NCBI RefSeq assembly: GCF_005848555.1
Contig: NZ_CP040518.1
Location: 2,805,501-2,869,500, forward strand
Length of the DNA: 64,000 bases
Direction of reading: 5' to 3'
DNA from: Blautia sp. SC05B48
Lineage (GTDB): Bacteria > Bacillota > Clostridia > Lachnospirales > Lachnospiraceae
Shown here: piece after piece, positions 15,300-23,549 of the stretch
Position numbering within the stretch: the stretch's first letter is position 1
How the letters are laid out: each line of letters begins with the position of its first letter
Translations under genes and position numbers: made by a program
Notes under the pieces: model-generated
The model's database searches: none
Told to the model about the DNA's origin: nothing
The model's input: the letters and a program-made list of their open reading frames with translations, nothing else

Positions 15300-16873
15300 C
15301 AGATCTTAGAAAAACAGCTGTTTACATCCGTTTGTCTGCAGAAGATGACAATGTAGATGGCAGAGCCAAAAAAGAGAGCGACAGTGTAACTTCTCAGAGA
15401 ATTCTGTTAAAATCATTTGTAATTGATGAGCTGGGTGTAGCTGAGTCGGATATTCTGGAATATGTGGATGACGGTGTCAGCGGTACTCATTTTAAAAGGC
15501 AGGGATTTCAACAGCTGCAGGATGACATGAAAAGCGGAGAAATCGGCTGTGTAGTTGTGAAAGACTTTTCCAGATTTGGAAGAGACTATCTGGAAGTTGG
15601 ATTTTATATTGAATATATTTTTCCACTTCTACAGATACGATTTATTTCGATTAATGACAGCTATGACAGTGCAGCAAGCAGCGGAATGACTGGTGGAATG
15701 AATGTGGCATTGCAGAATCTGGTATACAATATGTATAGCCTGGATTTGTCCAAGAAAATTTCATCAGCATTGCAGACAAGAACGAGAAATGGTACACGCC
15801 TTCCGGTAAATGCCAGATATGGCTATAAAAAAGGAAAAGATGGAAGGCTGGAAGTAGATCCGGAGGCTGCAAAAGTTGTGAAAATGATTTTTAAAATGGC
15901 AGCGGAAGGAACAAGTTTTGCAGATATTACAAGGGAATTGAACAGACAGGCGATTGCCACTTGTGATGAGCAGAAATTATCAAGAGGGGACCAGGTGCAG
16001 TTCCAGAGGTTTGACACGATCAAAAAGAAACACTGGAGCCCTACGACAGTAGCGGCAATTGTCCGGGATGAGATTTATATTGGAACCAGAATCTGGGGAA
16101 AAACACGTTGCAGTATGCATACCGGTCATAAAGCAGTTCTGAATGATGAAACAGAATGGGTTCGCCTGGAAAATCATCATACGGCAATTATAGACAGGGC
16201 ATTGTTTGAAAAAGCAAATGAAATGCATCCGAAAAAGAAGAGAAGTGTTGCGGAATCACGCACCAATTTTATTCTGGAAAGGCGTAAAAAACAGCCGGCA
16301 TTACTGATATGTGCCAACTGTGGGCATTCTTTACTAAAAGAAACGGAGCATCTGCTAAAATGCTCAGATGCTCGAACCAATGGAGATCCTGTGTGTCGAA
16401 GTCTGGTGATCCGACGGGAACCGCTAGAGGAGAATATCCTTGGGCTTGTTCATCAGTATGCAGCGTCAATGTTGGAAAAAGAAAAGAAAGTATCTTCCAA
16501 CAGGCAATGCGACTACAAAGAGATCAATACCGCAGAATTGCAAAAACAGAGCCGACAGTTGACCTCGGAAAAGATGAAATTCTATGATGATTACAAAGAT
16601 GGTCGTATAGATCGTGATTCGTATAAGCAGAGAGCTGGAAAGATAAGTGTACAGCTGGATGAAATAAAACGAAAGATAGAAGATGCGGAGAATAGCAAAA
16701 AGCTTCTTGAACAAAATGAACTTTCTGATAAAATAAAACTAAAAGATTTCTTGGGAATTCAGAAGTTCGATACAGAGAAGCTGCGTGAGATTATCAAGGT
16801 GATCCGTGTTCATAGTCATGATGAAATTGAAATCGAATGGAATTTTGACGATATTTTTTCGGAACAGAGGTAA
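15296..16873 (+). CDS. large serine recombinase 2 of an overlapping pair
   Basis: This 525-residue protein has the same plan as its neighbour: catalytic Ser14 in YIRLSAEDDN, DFSRFGRDY, a recombinase domain, a short zinc-binding region (CANCGHSLL ... C ... C) and a coiled coil. It is divergent from the first copy and keeps the catalytic residues. Its start overlaps the previous stop by four bases. Below it lie a hairpin (GACTA.CTGA / TCAG.TAGTC) and a T-rich run that probably ends the transcript. Confidence 0.93.
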   Translation: MTDLRKTAVYIRLSAEDDNVDGRAKKESDSVTSQRILLKSFVIDELGVAESDILEYVDDGVSGTHFKRQGFQQLQDDMKSGEIGCVVVKDFSRFGRDYLEVGFYIEYIFPLLQIRFISINDSYDSAASSGMTGGMNVALQNLVYNMYSLDLSKKISSALQTRTRNGTRLPVNARYGYKKGKDGRLEVDPEAAKVVKMIFKMAAEGTSFADITRELNRQAIATCDEQKLSRGDQVQFQRFDTIKKKHWSPTTVAAIVRDEIYIGTRIWGKTRCSMHTGHKAVLNDETEWVRLENHHTAIIDRALFEKANEMHPKKKRSVAESRTNFILERRKKQPALLICANCGHSLLKETEHLLKCSDARTNGDPVCRSLVIRREPLEENILGLVHQYAASMLEKEKKVSSNRQCDYKEINTAELQKQSRQLTSEKMKFYDDYKDGRIDRDSYKQRAGKISVQLDEIKRKIEDAENSKKLLEQNELSDKIKLKDFLGIQKFDTEKLREIIKVIRVHSHDEIEIEWNFDDIFSEQR

Positions 16874-16985
16874 CTTGAGCAGGACAAGAATGACTTATCA
16901 GAAGATAATAAAGGTACTGGGACTACCTGATGGAAGCGTCAGATAGTCTTCGGCAGAAAAAAATAAAATTTTTTTTATCCTATAC

Positions 16986-17165
16986 TTGACACATCCACAT
17001 GTATGTCGGCATACCTATTGCTCAAATATGGCAAAATCCGGAATGAATCCAAAAGCATTGCAATATTTGATGGGGCACTCAGACATCAGCGTAACGCTGA
17101 ATACATATACGTATGTAAATCTTGAGGATGCCAGGGAAGAAGTTGCCCGGATTCAGGTTGTGTAA
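16986..17165 (+). pseudogene. tyrosine integrase, C-terminal fragment
   Basis: About 59 residues of a Tn916-type integrase remain. They include HVCRHTYCSNMA (catalytic HxxR), LMGHSDISVTLNTYTYV (GH motif and nucleophile Tyr) and the end VARIQVV. The N-terminal two-thirds, with the arm-binding and first catalytic Arg regions, are missing. Upstream sequence belongs to the serine-recombinase unit, so that unit probably replaced or interrupted the integrase gene. Confidence 0.8.
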
Positions 17166-17191
17166 TTACGATTTTTAATTGAAAATAGCAA

Positions 17192-17228
17192 GGTGTAAAA
17201 TAGAAAAACATACACCTTATTTTACACC
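17192..17228. repeat. inverted repeat downstream of integrase remnant
   Basis: GGTGTAAAATA (17192-17202) and TATTTTACACC (17218-17228) are exact complements, with another TACACC inside. This looks like integrase arm-binding sites or a terminator. Confidence 0.5.
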
Positions 17229-17345
17229 TTTTGCGGACGATATTATGCGAAAATAAACCAGGTTATGCCAGAAAGCAAAAATTTACAAAGGCTCACAAAG
17301 CCCGAAATACCAAGAAAAACTAAGAAATGCGAGGTTATGCAACAA

Positions 17346-17475
17346 TGATAAAAGTATTATTCATCTGCCACGGCACTACCTTAGCAAAATTCTGAAAAAC
17401 CTTGATTTTACAGTATATTTTTGAACCAGTAGGGATGTTTTACTAAGTTTTTACTAAAGAGAGGAATCCCTAGCA
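17346..17475 (+). other. probable junction of two integrative elements at a phosphatase-gene att site
   Basis: ATG 17346 starts MIKVLFICHG, the N-terminus of low-molecular-weight protein tyrosine phosphatases. After CACGGCA the match to the expected NICRSP codons stops and a stop codon follows. The integrase remnant lies just upstream and the next element begins downstream, with TAGGGAT (17430-17436) and ATCCCTA (17466-17472) flanking doubled TTTTACTAA motifs. The rest of the phosphatase gene should lie beyond the window. Bases 17229-17345 hold no gene. Confidence 0.5.
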
Positions 17476-17561
17476 CGAATTTAGAAAAGTAACATATAGT
17501 ATGACCTTATTAATTGGTAGAACAATTGGTAAGGTCCTTTTTTATTTCAAGGAGGTTCAAA

Positions 17562-18020
17562 ATGAAAAGTACAGCGTTAGGAGCAGAAAACATTATTTTT
17601 ATCAGTGATGCACATGAAAAATTCTACTATGAAAAATTACAAGAAGTACGGTATCAGGATGTGTACCATAAGGCATTGTGTTATTGTCTGGGTATTAATG
17701 GAGATACCAGAAAAAATGCTGACAGAATTTATAATTTTAAAACGGGGTCTGTTAAAACGAAATGTTTACATGAAGGATGGCAGACAAGCGGTAGCTTAAA
17801 AGTGGTAAGGATGGCATTTAATCTGTACTGTAACAGCACGCCAAGCGTTTGGGATTATGAAGATGCAGAGGAACAGGTAAACGAGTGCAGACAGTATACA
17901 GTAGAGGATATCTTCTGCTGTGCATATGCACCATATTTTTGGCAGGCAATACAGATCCGTTATCCGGAATATGTAGTGTACAATCAAAAGTTACATGCCA
18001 TGCTTGGAGGAATAGATTAA
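17562..18020 (+). CDS. conserved hypothetical protein (DUF6075-like)
   Basis: ATG 17562 follows CAAGGAGG. The 152-residue protein has FISDAHEKFYYEKLQE, YHKALCYCLGING..TR and a WQTSGSLKVVRMAFNLYC segment, typical of a conserved family found at the head of clostridial conjugative elements (DUF6075-like, from memory). No catalytic motif is clear. It is coupled to the next small gene by a one-base overlap. Confidence 0.6.
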   Translation: MKSTALGAENIIFISDAHEKFYYEKLQEVRYQDVYHKALCYCLGINGDTRKNADRIYNFKTGSVKTKCLHEGWQTSGSLKVVRMAFNLYCNSTPSVWDYEDAEEQVNECRQYTVEDIFCCAYAPYFWQAIQIRYPEYVVYNQKLHAMLGGID

Positions 18021-18196
18021 TGCTGAAAGTGAGACTGATGGGAACAAAAAATGATATTGCATGGTTTCAGAAAATCCTGCAGCGTCATCCTAAAATTGAA
18101 GTTATGGAATTATCGGAACTTTATTCCAATAAAGGGACGAGCAAATATTATAGAGCTTATGCTGAAATTGAAAAAAGTAATGTAAATAAAAAATAG
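18020..18196 (+). CDS. small conserved element protein (DUF3970-like)
   Basis: The 58-residue protein starts at ATG 18020, which shares a base with the previous stop. VRLMGTKNDIAWFQKIL, then NKGTSKYYRAYAEIE resembles the short DUF3970-type proteins of conjugative elements. Function unknown. It precedes parA by 23 bases and is likely in the same operon. Confidence 0.6.
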   Translation: MLKVRLMGTKNDIAWFQKILQRHPKIEVMELSELYSNKGTSKYYRAYAEIEKSNVNKK

Positions 18197-18219
18197 TAGA
18201 AATACAGGAGAATTATATC

Positions 18220-18996
18220 ATGTGCAAAATAATCGCAATCGCAAATCAAAAAGGTGGAGTAGCAAAGACTACAACAACTATTAATCTTGGAGTAGGACTG
18301 TCTAAGGTTGGAAAACGTGTAATGCTGATAGATGCTGATCCACAGGGACATTTGACAATGGGACTTGGTTTTCCAAAGAACTTAAGGGTAACATTGAAAA
18401 CAATGATGGAAAATATCATTATGGGATTAGAATTTGATCCCAGGGAAGCAATTTTACACCATGAGGAAGGAATAGATGTAATTCCATCTAATAAACTTCT
18501 TTCGGGAATGGACATGTCATTATTTACGGTAGAGGACAGAGAAAAAGTCTTAAAAGAATATCTGGAACTTTTGGAAAATGATTATGACTATATCCTGATT
18601 GATTGTATGCCCTCGTTGGGAATGATGACAATTAATGCGTTAAGTGCAGCTGATAGCGTTTTGATTCCGGTGCAGCCTCAATACTATGCGGCAGATGGCC
18701 TCATGGAATTACTGAAAGTTGTGAAAGGCATTCATCAGAGATTTAATCCTGATTTACAGATTGAAGGGATTCTGTTTACAATGGACAGCAGTCATTATAA
18801 TAATTCAAAGAGAAATAAGCAGGCAGTACGAGATGCTTATGGAGCAGAGATTATAATTTTTGATCAGACGATTCCAAGAACAGAAGCTCTTGCCGAAACT
18901 GCATCAGAAGGTGTCAGTATTTTTTCTTACGATGCAAAAGGAAAAGGTGCGTACAGTTATCAAGCACTTGTCCAGGAGGTGTTGAATCATGCGTAA
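18220..18996 (+). CDS. parA: ParA-family partition ATPase
   Basis: The 258-residue protein has the deviant Walker A KGGVAKTTT at residues 11-19, the DADPQGH motif, and DYILIDCMPSLG. ParA ATPases segregate plasmid DNA on the nucleoid with ParB. The protein is normal length and overlaps parB by eight bases. A ParA-ParB-initiator set inside an ICE implies that the excised circle can replicate and be partitioned. Confidence 0.95.
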   Translation: MCKIIAIANQKGGVAKTTTTINLGVGLSKVGKRVMLIDADPQGHLTMGLGFPKNLRVTLKTMMENIIMGLEFDPREAILHHEEGIDVIPSNKLLSGMDMSLFTVEDREKVLKEYLELLENDYDYILIDCMPSLGMMTINALSAADSVLIPVQPQYYAADGLMELLKVVKGIHQRFNPDLQIEGILFTMDSSHYNNSKRNKQAVRDAYGAEIIIFDQTIPRTEALAETASEGVSIFSYDAKGKGAYSYQALVQEVLNHA

Positions 18997-19876
18997 ACCT
19001 AAGAAAGAAATTCAGCTTACTTCTTATGATGAATTGCTTGGAATCAATGAAGCCGAACAGAATACTCTTAATCAGATTGTTGAAGTGCCATTAAATGAGT
19101 TACATCCTTTTAGAAATCATCCATTTCATGTAAATGATGATGAAAAAATGGCTGAAACAGTAGAAAGTATCAAGAATTATGGCATCTTAAATCCTGCATT
19201 GGTACGTCCTCGCGCAGAGGGAGGATATGAACTGATTGCTGGTCACAGGAGAAAACGTGGTTGCGAACTGGCTGGAAAAAGTAAAATGCCAGTACTCATA
19301 CGGAACTATACCGATGATGAAGCCGTAATCGTTATGGTGGATTCTAATATACAGAGAGAAAGTTTGCTTCCAAGCGAAAAGGCATATGCTTATAAGATGA
19401 AGATGGATGCAGTAAAACATCAGGGCATAAAAGACGAAAACGCAGCTTCTGTTGACAGTGCAGATCTGGTTGGACAGGCTGCCGGTGACAGTGGAAGAAC
19501 CGTTCAGCGTTACATACGCTTGACCTGTCTTATTCCGGAATTGCTGAAATTGTTGGATGAAGGAAAGATTAATTTTACAGTAGGTGTTTCATTAACCTAT
19601 TTATCAGAAACGGAGCAGATTTGGGTGAAAGACTGCATAGTGTCTGGAGCAAGCTCTGTTACAGGTTCAATGGCAACAAAACTGAAGCAATACAGCGGTG
19701 AAGGTAAACTGACAGAATTAGCGGTACAGCTTATTCTGAATGAAAAGAAAACAGAGACAGGAAAAGTTACTTTAACTGAAAAGAAAATACGAAAGTATTT
19801 CCCAAAGGAATATAACAGAGAACAGATTGAACAGGTTATCTATGAACTGCTTGATAACTGGAAGAAAAGCCAATAA
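18989..19876 (+). CDS. parB: ParB-family DNA-binding partition protein
   Basis: The 295-residue protein has the ParB N-terminal CTPase region (LHPFRNHPFHV, GILNPALVRPR, YELIAGHRRKRG) and the following helix-turn-helix (SADLVGQAAGDSGRTVQRYIRLT). It should bind a centromere site. A palindrome repeated three times in this ICE (21801, 22951, 42470) is one candidate. The start overlaps parA. The initiator gene follows within 23 bases. Confidence 0.95.
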   Translation: MRKPKKEIQLTSYDELLGINEAEQNTLNQIVEVPLNELHPFRNHPFHVNDDEKMAETVESIKNYGILNPALVRPRAEGGYELIAGHRRKRGCELAGKSKMPVLIRNYTDDEAVIVMVDSNIQRESLLPSEKAYAYKMKMDAVKHQGIKDENAASVDSADLVGQAAGDSGRTVQRYIRLTCLIPELLKLLDEGKINFTVGVSLTYLSETEQIWVKDCIVSGASSVTGSMATKLKQYSGEGKLTELAVQLILNEKKTETGKVTLTEKKIRKYFPKEYNREQIEQVIYELLDNWKKSQ

Positions 19877-19898
19877 CGAGGGAAGGAGAGAAAGCAAA

Positions 19899-20966
19899 AT
19901 GGCAAAATCCGAAAGCACAAAAATAGAGTTTGGTTATTTTCACGATTATGAATCGGAACAGTTTGCTTTTTACCGTATTCCCAAAGTATTATTCACAGAT
20001 GAATATTTCCGTAATCTGTCCAGCGATGCAAAGGTTCTTTATGGGCTGATGCTGGACAGAATGGCTTTGTCTATCAGAAATAATTGGGTGGACAATGAGG
20101 GGAAAGTTTATATCATATTTACATTGGAACAAGTGATGGAATATATGAACTGCGGAAAAGACAAAGGTGTGAAAATTCTTGCAGAATTAGATACTGATAA
20201 AGGAATTGGTTTGATTGAAAGAGTAAAGAGAGGATTGGGAAAACCAACAATTATTTATGTAAAGAGCTTTGTATATAGAAAAGAAAAAGTATTAGATTCG
20301 GCAGAGAATGATAACCGAAGTCAAGAAGTCGGAAAAGCCGAAGTCAAGAGTTCGGAAAAACCGAAGTCTGGAGTTCTGGAAAGTCGAAGTCAAGAGTTCG
20401 GAAAAACCGAAGTCTGGAAGTCGGAAAAATCGAAGTCTGGAGTTCGGAAAAACCGAAGTACAGAAGTCGGAAAAACCGACCCTAATAATACTAATTATAA
20501 TTATACTGATATTAGTAATACTGACAGAAGTAATACTGATCTTATCAATCTTTCAGATTCTTCCGAACAGCAGTCAATGGATTTGATGGAAGAGATGAAG
20601 CTATTCCAGATGAATACTGCACTTGTAAAAAGAAATATTGAATATGACTGTCTTGTACAACGATGCAGATTAGGGGAACAGCAACAGTTGGATGAAATTG
20701 TGGCACTAATTGTGGAAACAATCAGCATAGAACGGGAGAATATTACAATCAGTGGAGTGAAATACCCATATCAGTTCGTAAAAAGCAGATTATTGTTGCT
20801 GGAAGAAAGCCACATAGAGTATGTACTTGACTGTCTGCATGAGAATACCAGGGAAGTAAAGAACATAAAAGCGTACTTGCTTACCTGTCTTATGAATTCA
20901 ATAACGACAATAGGCAATTATTACCAGGCAAAAGTAAATCATGATATGTACGGAGGTGGCATATGA
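19899..20966 (+). CDS. repA: replication initiator, RepA_N type, with internal iterons
   Basis: ATG 19899 follows AAGGAGAG. Residues 1-130 form the winged-helix initiator domain (FYRIPKVLFTDEYFRNLSSDAKVLYGLMLDRM). Residues about 140-195 are a low-complexity linker encoded by seven 23-bp repeats. The C-terminal part is a helical domain typical of this family. RepA_N initiators bind an origin inside their own gene, which fits the repeats. It probably replicates the excised ICE circle. It overlaps the following gene by four bases. Confidence 0.88.
   Translation: MAKSESTKIEFGYFHDYESEQFAFYRIPKVLFTDEYFRNLSSDAKVLYGLMLDRMALSIRNNWVDNEGKVYIIFTLEQVMEYMNCGKDKGVKILAELDTDKGIGLIERVKRGLGKPTIIYVKSFVYRKEKVLDSAENDNRSQEVGKAEVKSSEKPKSGVLESRSQEFGKTEVWKSEKSKSGVRKNRSTEVGKTDPNNTNYNYTDISNTDRSNTDLINLSDSSEQQSMDLMEEMKLFQMNTALVKRNIEYDCLVQRCRLGEQQQLDEIVALIVETISIERENITISGVKYPYQFVKSRLLLLEESHIEYVLDCLHENTREVKNIKAYLLTCLMNSITTIGNYYQAKVNHDMYGGGI
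20316..20476 (+). repeat. seven tandem 23-bp iterons; putative replication origin
   Basis: Seven units of exactly 23 bp, each beginning CGAAGT and most ending TCGGAAAAAC, run head to tail inside repA. Because 23 is not a multiple of three, the repeat is read in rotating frames, yet no frame is closed. This indicates selection on the DNA. An AT-rich stretch (20485-20545) follows, a likely unwinding region. Confidence 0.8.
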
Positions 20967-21349
20967 GAGGAAAAGAAATTATAACAAAATTGATAATTCC
21001 TGGTGCAATAGCTATGATTATCTGCTTAATTGTTCACCCTATGTGCATGAATGGTGAAATATTAGACTGGAGAAAATTATTGCTTTTTGTGGGAATACCT
21101 TTCGGAATCCAGAAAATGTTTTTGTTGGTCGTTCCAAGAAATGTGGGGACAGGGGAAATGCTTGGTTTGGTGGTACTTAAACTGATGGTAGGAAGTTTGA
21201 TTGGAATAGGGGTTCTTGCCTGGAGATTATTAGCTGTAGCAGGCATTTTGCTAAAAAACGGCATTTCTGGAATTATATGGATCATAAAAAGACTGAAAGA
21301 AATGGTGATCAAAAATGAGCGAAAAGCAACTGGAAAAATTGTATTATAG
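20963..21349 (+). CDS. integral membrane protein of the conjugative element (DUF6050-like)
   Basis: The 128-residue protein has about three hydrophobic segments (IIPGAIAMIICLIV, LLLFVGIPFGIQKMFLLVV, MVGSLIGIGVLAWRLLAVAGILL) and a basic C-terminus. Similar proteins sit near repA in clostridial ICEs (DUF6050-like, from memory). It overlaps repA and the next gene, so it belongs to one tightly packed operon. Function unknown. Confidence 0.6.
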   Translation: MRGKEIITKLIIPGAIAMIICLIVHPMCMNGEILDWRKLLLFVGIPFGIQKMFLLVVPRNVGTGEMLGLVVLKLMVGSLIGIGVLAWRLLAVAGILLKNGISGIIWIIKRLKEMVIKNERKATGKIVL

Positions 21350-21602
21350 CATTTATCCAATGAATCAATGTGAGACACAAAGTAAAAGTTATGAAGAGAC
21401 AAAGGAACTGTGTGAAACATTAGAAAAGGAAATGATAAGTCTAATGAGTCCGGATCTGCAGGCAATGTTTGAGGATTACAAGGAATATACTTTAAATCTT
21501 AAACAAACAGAACAGAGAGACGCTTACATAGATGGATTAGCGTTTGGGATTCGCACAATTTCGGAAGCCTTTTTACATGAGAACAAAAATAGAATATGGT
21601 GA
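21315..21602 (+). CDS. small conserved element protein (DUF6809-like)
   Basis: The 95-residue acidic helical protein contains KLYYSIYPMNQCETQSKSY and a YIDGLAFGIRTISEAF ending, a common form in clostridial conjugative elements (DUF6809-like, from memory). It overlaps the previous gene by 35 bases and is followed by a terminator, closing the par-rep operon. Function unknown. Confidence 0.6.
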   Translation: MSEKQLEKLYYSIYPMNQCETQSKSYEETKELCETLEKEMISLMSPDLQAMFEDYKEYTLNLKQTEQRDAYIDGLAFGIRTISEAFLHENKNRIW

Positions 21603-21607
21603 TTGAA

Positions 21608-21638
21608 AAAGCAGTCTGTCAAGGCTGCTTTTTCTGTA
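21608..21638 (+). terminator. terminator of the par-rep operon
   Basis: AAAAGCAG and CTGCTTTT pair around TCTGTCAAGG, with a T run. Confidence 0.65.
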
Positions 21639-21661
21639 CCGCTTACATAGGAGGATGAGAT

Positions 21662-21856
21662 GTGATTGATTTGATAATTATTATTATGGCAGGAATAGTG
21701 CTTTTGTTTTTGCTGTCTTGTTGCTTTATGGTTGCAAGGCTATTGGATGAGGAAATATCTATGTATGGATATGAAGGAAAAGAAAACTGGGAAAGGGAAC
21801 AACTTCCCGACAAATTGTCGAGAAGTTCAACAGATGAAAGACATGGAGATAAATGA
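21662..21856 (+). CDS. small single-pass membrane protein
   Basis: GTG 21662 follows GGAGG. Residues 2-25 form a strongly hydrophobic segment (IIIIMAGIVLLFLLSCCFMVA), followed by an acidic soluble tail. The second half of the gene contains the palindrome at 21801-21827 and overlaps the start of the next gene. It may be a conjugation accessory protein or simply an early operon member; no family was recognised. Confidence 0.45.
   Translation: MIDLIIIIMAGIVLLFLLSCCFMVARLLDEEISMYGYEGKENWEREQLPDKLSRSSTDERHGDK
21801..21827. repeat. long palindrome, copy 1 of 3
   Basis: AACTTCCCGACAA, one central A, then TTGTCGAGAAGTT: 12 of 13 arm positions pair. It lies 15 bases before the helix-turn-helix gene at 21843. 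The same palindrome recurs at 22951 and 42470. It is an operator or partition-site candidate. Confidence 0.7.
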
Positions 21857-22139
21857 AAAGATTCGTTATTTTCGGAAACAGAGAGGGCTATCGCAGGAGC
21901 TGCTTGCAGAACGAACAGGAATTAATGTGAATACAATTCGGAAGTATGAAATAGGCATACGAAAGCCGAAAGTAGAACAATTAAAGAAAATTGCGGATGG
22001 ACTTGAAATTAGTGTAATAGAATTTTTGGATATTGAAATAGAAAATGAAGCGGACTTGATTGCTATGCTGAAAAAAATCAGTCCGTTTTTTAAATGGGAC
22101 GGATTGCTTCATGTATTGGTGGGGGAAAAGTTTTTATGA
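21843..22139 (+). CDS. XRE-family helix-turn-helix regulator
   Basis: The 98-residue protein has a Cro/CI-type domain at residues 5-60 (IRYFRKQRGLSQELLAERTGINVNTIRKYEIGIRKP), then a short tail. Start ATG 21843 has poor ribosome spacing; ATG 21834 is also possible. It is a likely transcriptional regulator of the transfer genes. The palindrome directly upstream could be its operator. Its stop overlaps the ATG of the next gene. Confidence 0.8.
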   Translation: MEINEKIRYFRKQRGLSQELLAERTGINVNTIRKYEIGIRKPKVEQLKKIADGLEISVIEFLDIEIENEADLIAMLKKISPFFKWDGLLHVLVGEKFL

Positions 22140-22942
22140 TTGGTGTTGGAAGTGCATTGGTATCACTGTTGCTGATCTTTGTTTGTTATTCACTGACACT
22201 GACAGCGAAAAGAGCAGATGAAAATTTATTGATGATTTGTGAAAAGAATCAGAAAAATGAAGAAGAGAGAGGAAACCGAGAAATGGAATCACAGAGAGAC
22301 ATTTTAAGAGTAATTGAAAAAGAAATCAAAAAAGGAAGTGCGCCAGTTGCATTTGCAGGTTTGGGGTTTTCCGAGGAATGTTATCATTTGGTAGATAGTC
22401 AGGCTAAGATGAACCAACTTTTAGATTATTTTTTTCGCAATGAAGAATACGCAGCTTTGGCAGAGCGGCAGGTGAAAAGTAATATCTATGCAGAAATGGG
22501 CAAAAGGCTGAATTTCCGTAGTGCCAGATCTGATCGAGACAGAAAGAATATGGAGGTAGCGGCAAAACGATGGATTAAGAAAAAGCATCCAACATTTGAT
22601 GGTGATGTATATGTCGAAAATATCCGGTGTTTTCTGGACATTTCCCAAGAAGAGTTAGAAAAACGTAAATGTACAGTCAATGAACAGGATACGACAGCAC
22701 TTATTTTCAGCCAGAAACATCTTGAAGCATTATACTTGCAATGTCTTATGCACAGACGAAATGCGATGCAAGAGATTCCGGAATTAAAAGGTTTGTCAGA
22801 AACGTGCAACAGGATTTATAAATTGCAGGATGTAGATGTATTATTCCAATGCCTGCTGATGGATCAGATGGATTGGGAAGAAGAAAAGTTATATGTGCAG
22901 TTCAGCACAATTTATTTATTGAAGCAGACAGTGAAAAATTAA
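22136..22942 (+). CDS. membrane-anchored hypothetical protein
   Basis: The 268-residue protein starts at ATG 22136 and overlaps the regulator stop. Residues 2-24 are one transmembrane helix (IGVGSALVSLLLIFVCYSLTL). The rest is a charged, helical, cytoplasmic-looking domain with no recognised motif. It lies in the transfer operon before PcfB and the coupling protein, so it may be a regulator or accessory of mating-pair assembly. Function unknown. Confidence 0.5.
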   Translation: MIGVGSALVSLLLIFVCYSLTLTAKRADENLLMICEKNQKNEEERGNREMESQRDILRVIEKEIKKGSAPVAFAGLGFSEECYHLVDSQAKMNQLLDYFFRNEEYAALAERQVKSNIYAEMGKRLNFRSARSDRDRKNMEVAAKRWIKKKHPTFDGDVYVENIRCFLDISQEELEKRKCTVNEQDTTALIFSQKHLEALYLQCLMHRRNAMQEIPELKGLSETCNRIYKLQDVDVLFQCLLMDQMDWEEEKLYVQFSTIYLLKQTVKN

Positions 22943-22950
22943 AACCCATG

Positions 22951-22975
22951 ACTTCTCGACAATTTGTCGGGAAGT
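22951..22975. repeat. long palindrome, copy 2 of 3
   Basis: ACTTCTCGACAA, central T, TTGTCGGGAAGT. It lies in the gap before pcfB. The G/A difference between arms is on the opposite side compared with copy 1. Confidence 0.7.
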
Positions 22976-23066
22976 GGAAAGGAGTCAAATTCCAATGAAA
23001 ATATATCTCCCCCATCTGTTAGTACCACCGTAATTTGCGGATCAGAGTCGAAAGGAGGCGTGCAAA

Positions 23067-23549
23067 TTGCAGGAAGAAGTTACACAGAAAACAATCGCAT
23101 TGTCGGTTAAAACTGCAAGAGTGACTGCCGACGTGTTAAAAAATATGCTGCGGAAGTATCTGTCAGGACAGAAGCAAAAGGGAAAGAATCCTTACAAGGT
23201 TGGAAAACAGTCATACAAAGAACTGAAAAGCCAGGGTTCTGGTTTATCCAATATTGAAATCACAGATGGAAATATCAAGTCTTTTGAGCGTGTGGCGAAG
23301 AAATACCGCTTAGATTTTGCCTTGAAAAAAGACAGTTCGACCAAGCCACCGACTTACTATGTGTTCTTTAAAGGGCAGGATACAGAAATGATGAATCTGG
23401 CATTTAAGAAATATTTGGGTGTACAGATGAATAAAAAGGATAAACCATCTATTATGAAAAAACTTATGCACTTTAAGGATGCTGTGTCTAAAGGAAAGAA
23501 CAGAGAACGAGCAAGAGAACAGCAGAAAGACAGAGGGCAGAGTTTATGA
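23067..23549 (+). CDS. PcfB-like conjugation protein
   Basis: TTG 23067 follows AAAGGAGG at good spacing. The 160-residue protein has VTQKTIALSVKTARVTADVLKNMLRKYL and a FALKKDSSTKPPTYYVFFKGQD core, then a basic helical tail, matching the PcfB family. PcfB proteins help couple the relaxosome to the VirD4-like ATPase in Gram-positive conjugation. Its stop overlaps the start of the coupling-protein gene, as expected for this pair. Confidence 0.85.
   Translation: MQEEVTQKTIALSVKTARVTADVLKNMLRKYLSGQKQKGKNPYKVGKQSYKELKSQGSGLSNIEITDGNIKSFERVAKKYRLDFALKKDSSTKPPTYYVFFKGQDTEMMNLAFKKYLGVQMNKKDKPSIMKKLMHFKDAVSKGKNRERAREQQKDRGQSL

Noticed and set aside
20316..20476. Possible CRISPR array
   Set aside because: Units are contiguous 23-bp tandem copies without spacers, inside a gene, and no cas genes are present.
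20308..20586. A second open frame (92 residues) across the iterons
   Set aside because: It is open only because the 23-bp repeat has no stops in any frame; there is no ribosome site and the RepA frame is clearly real.
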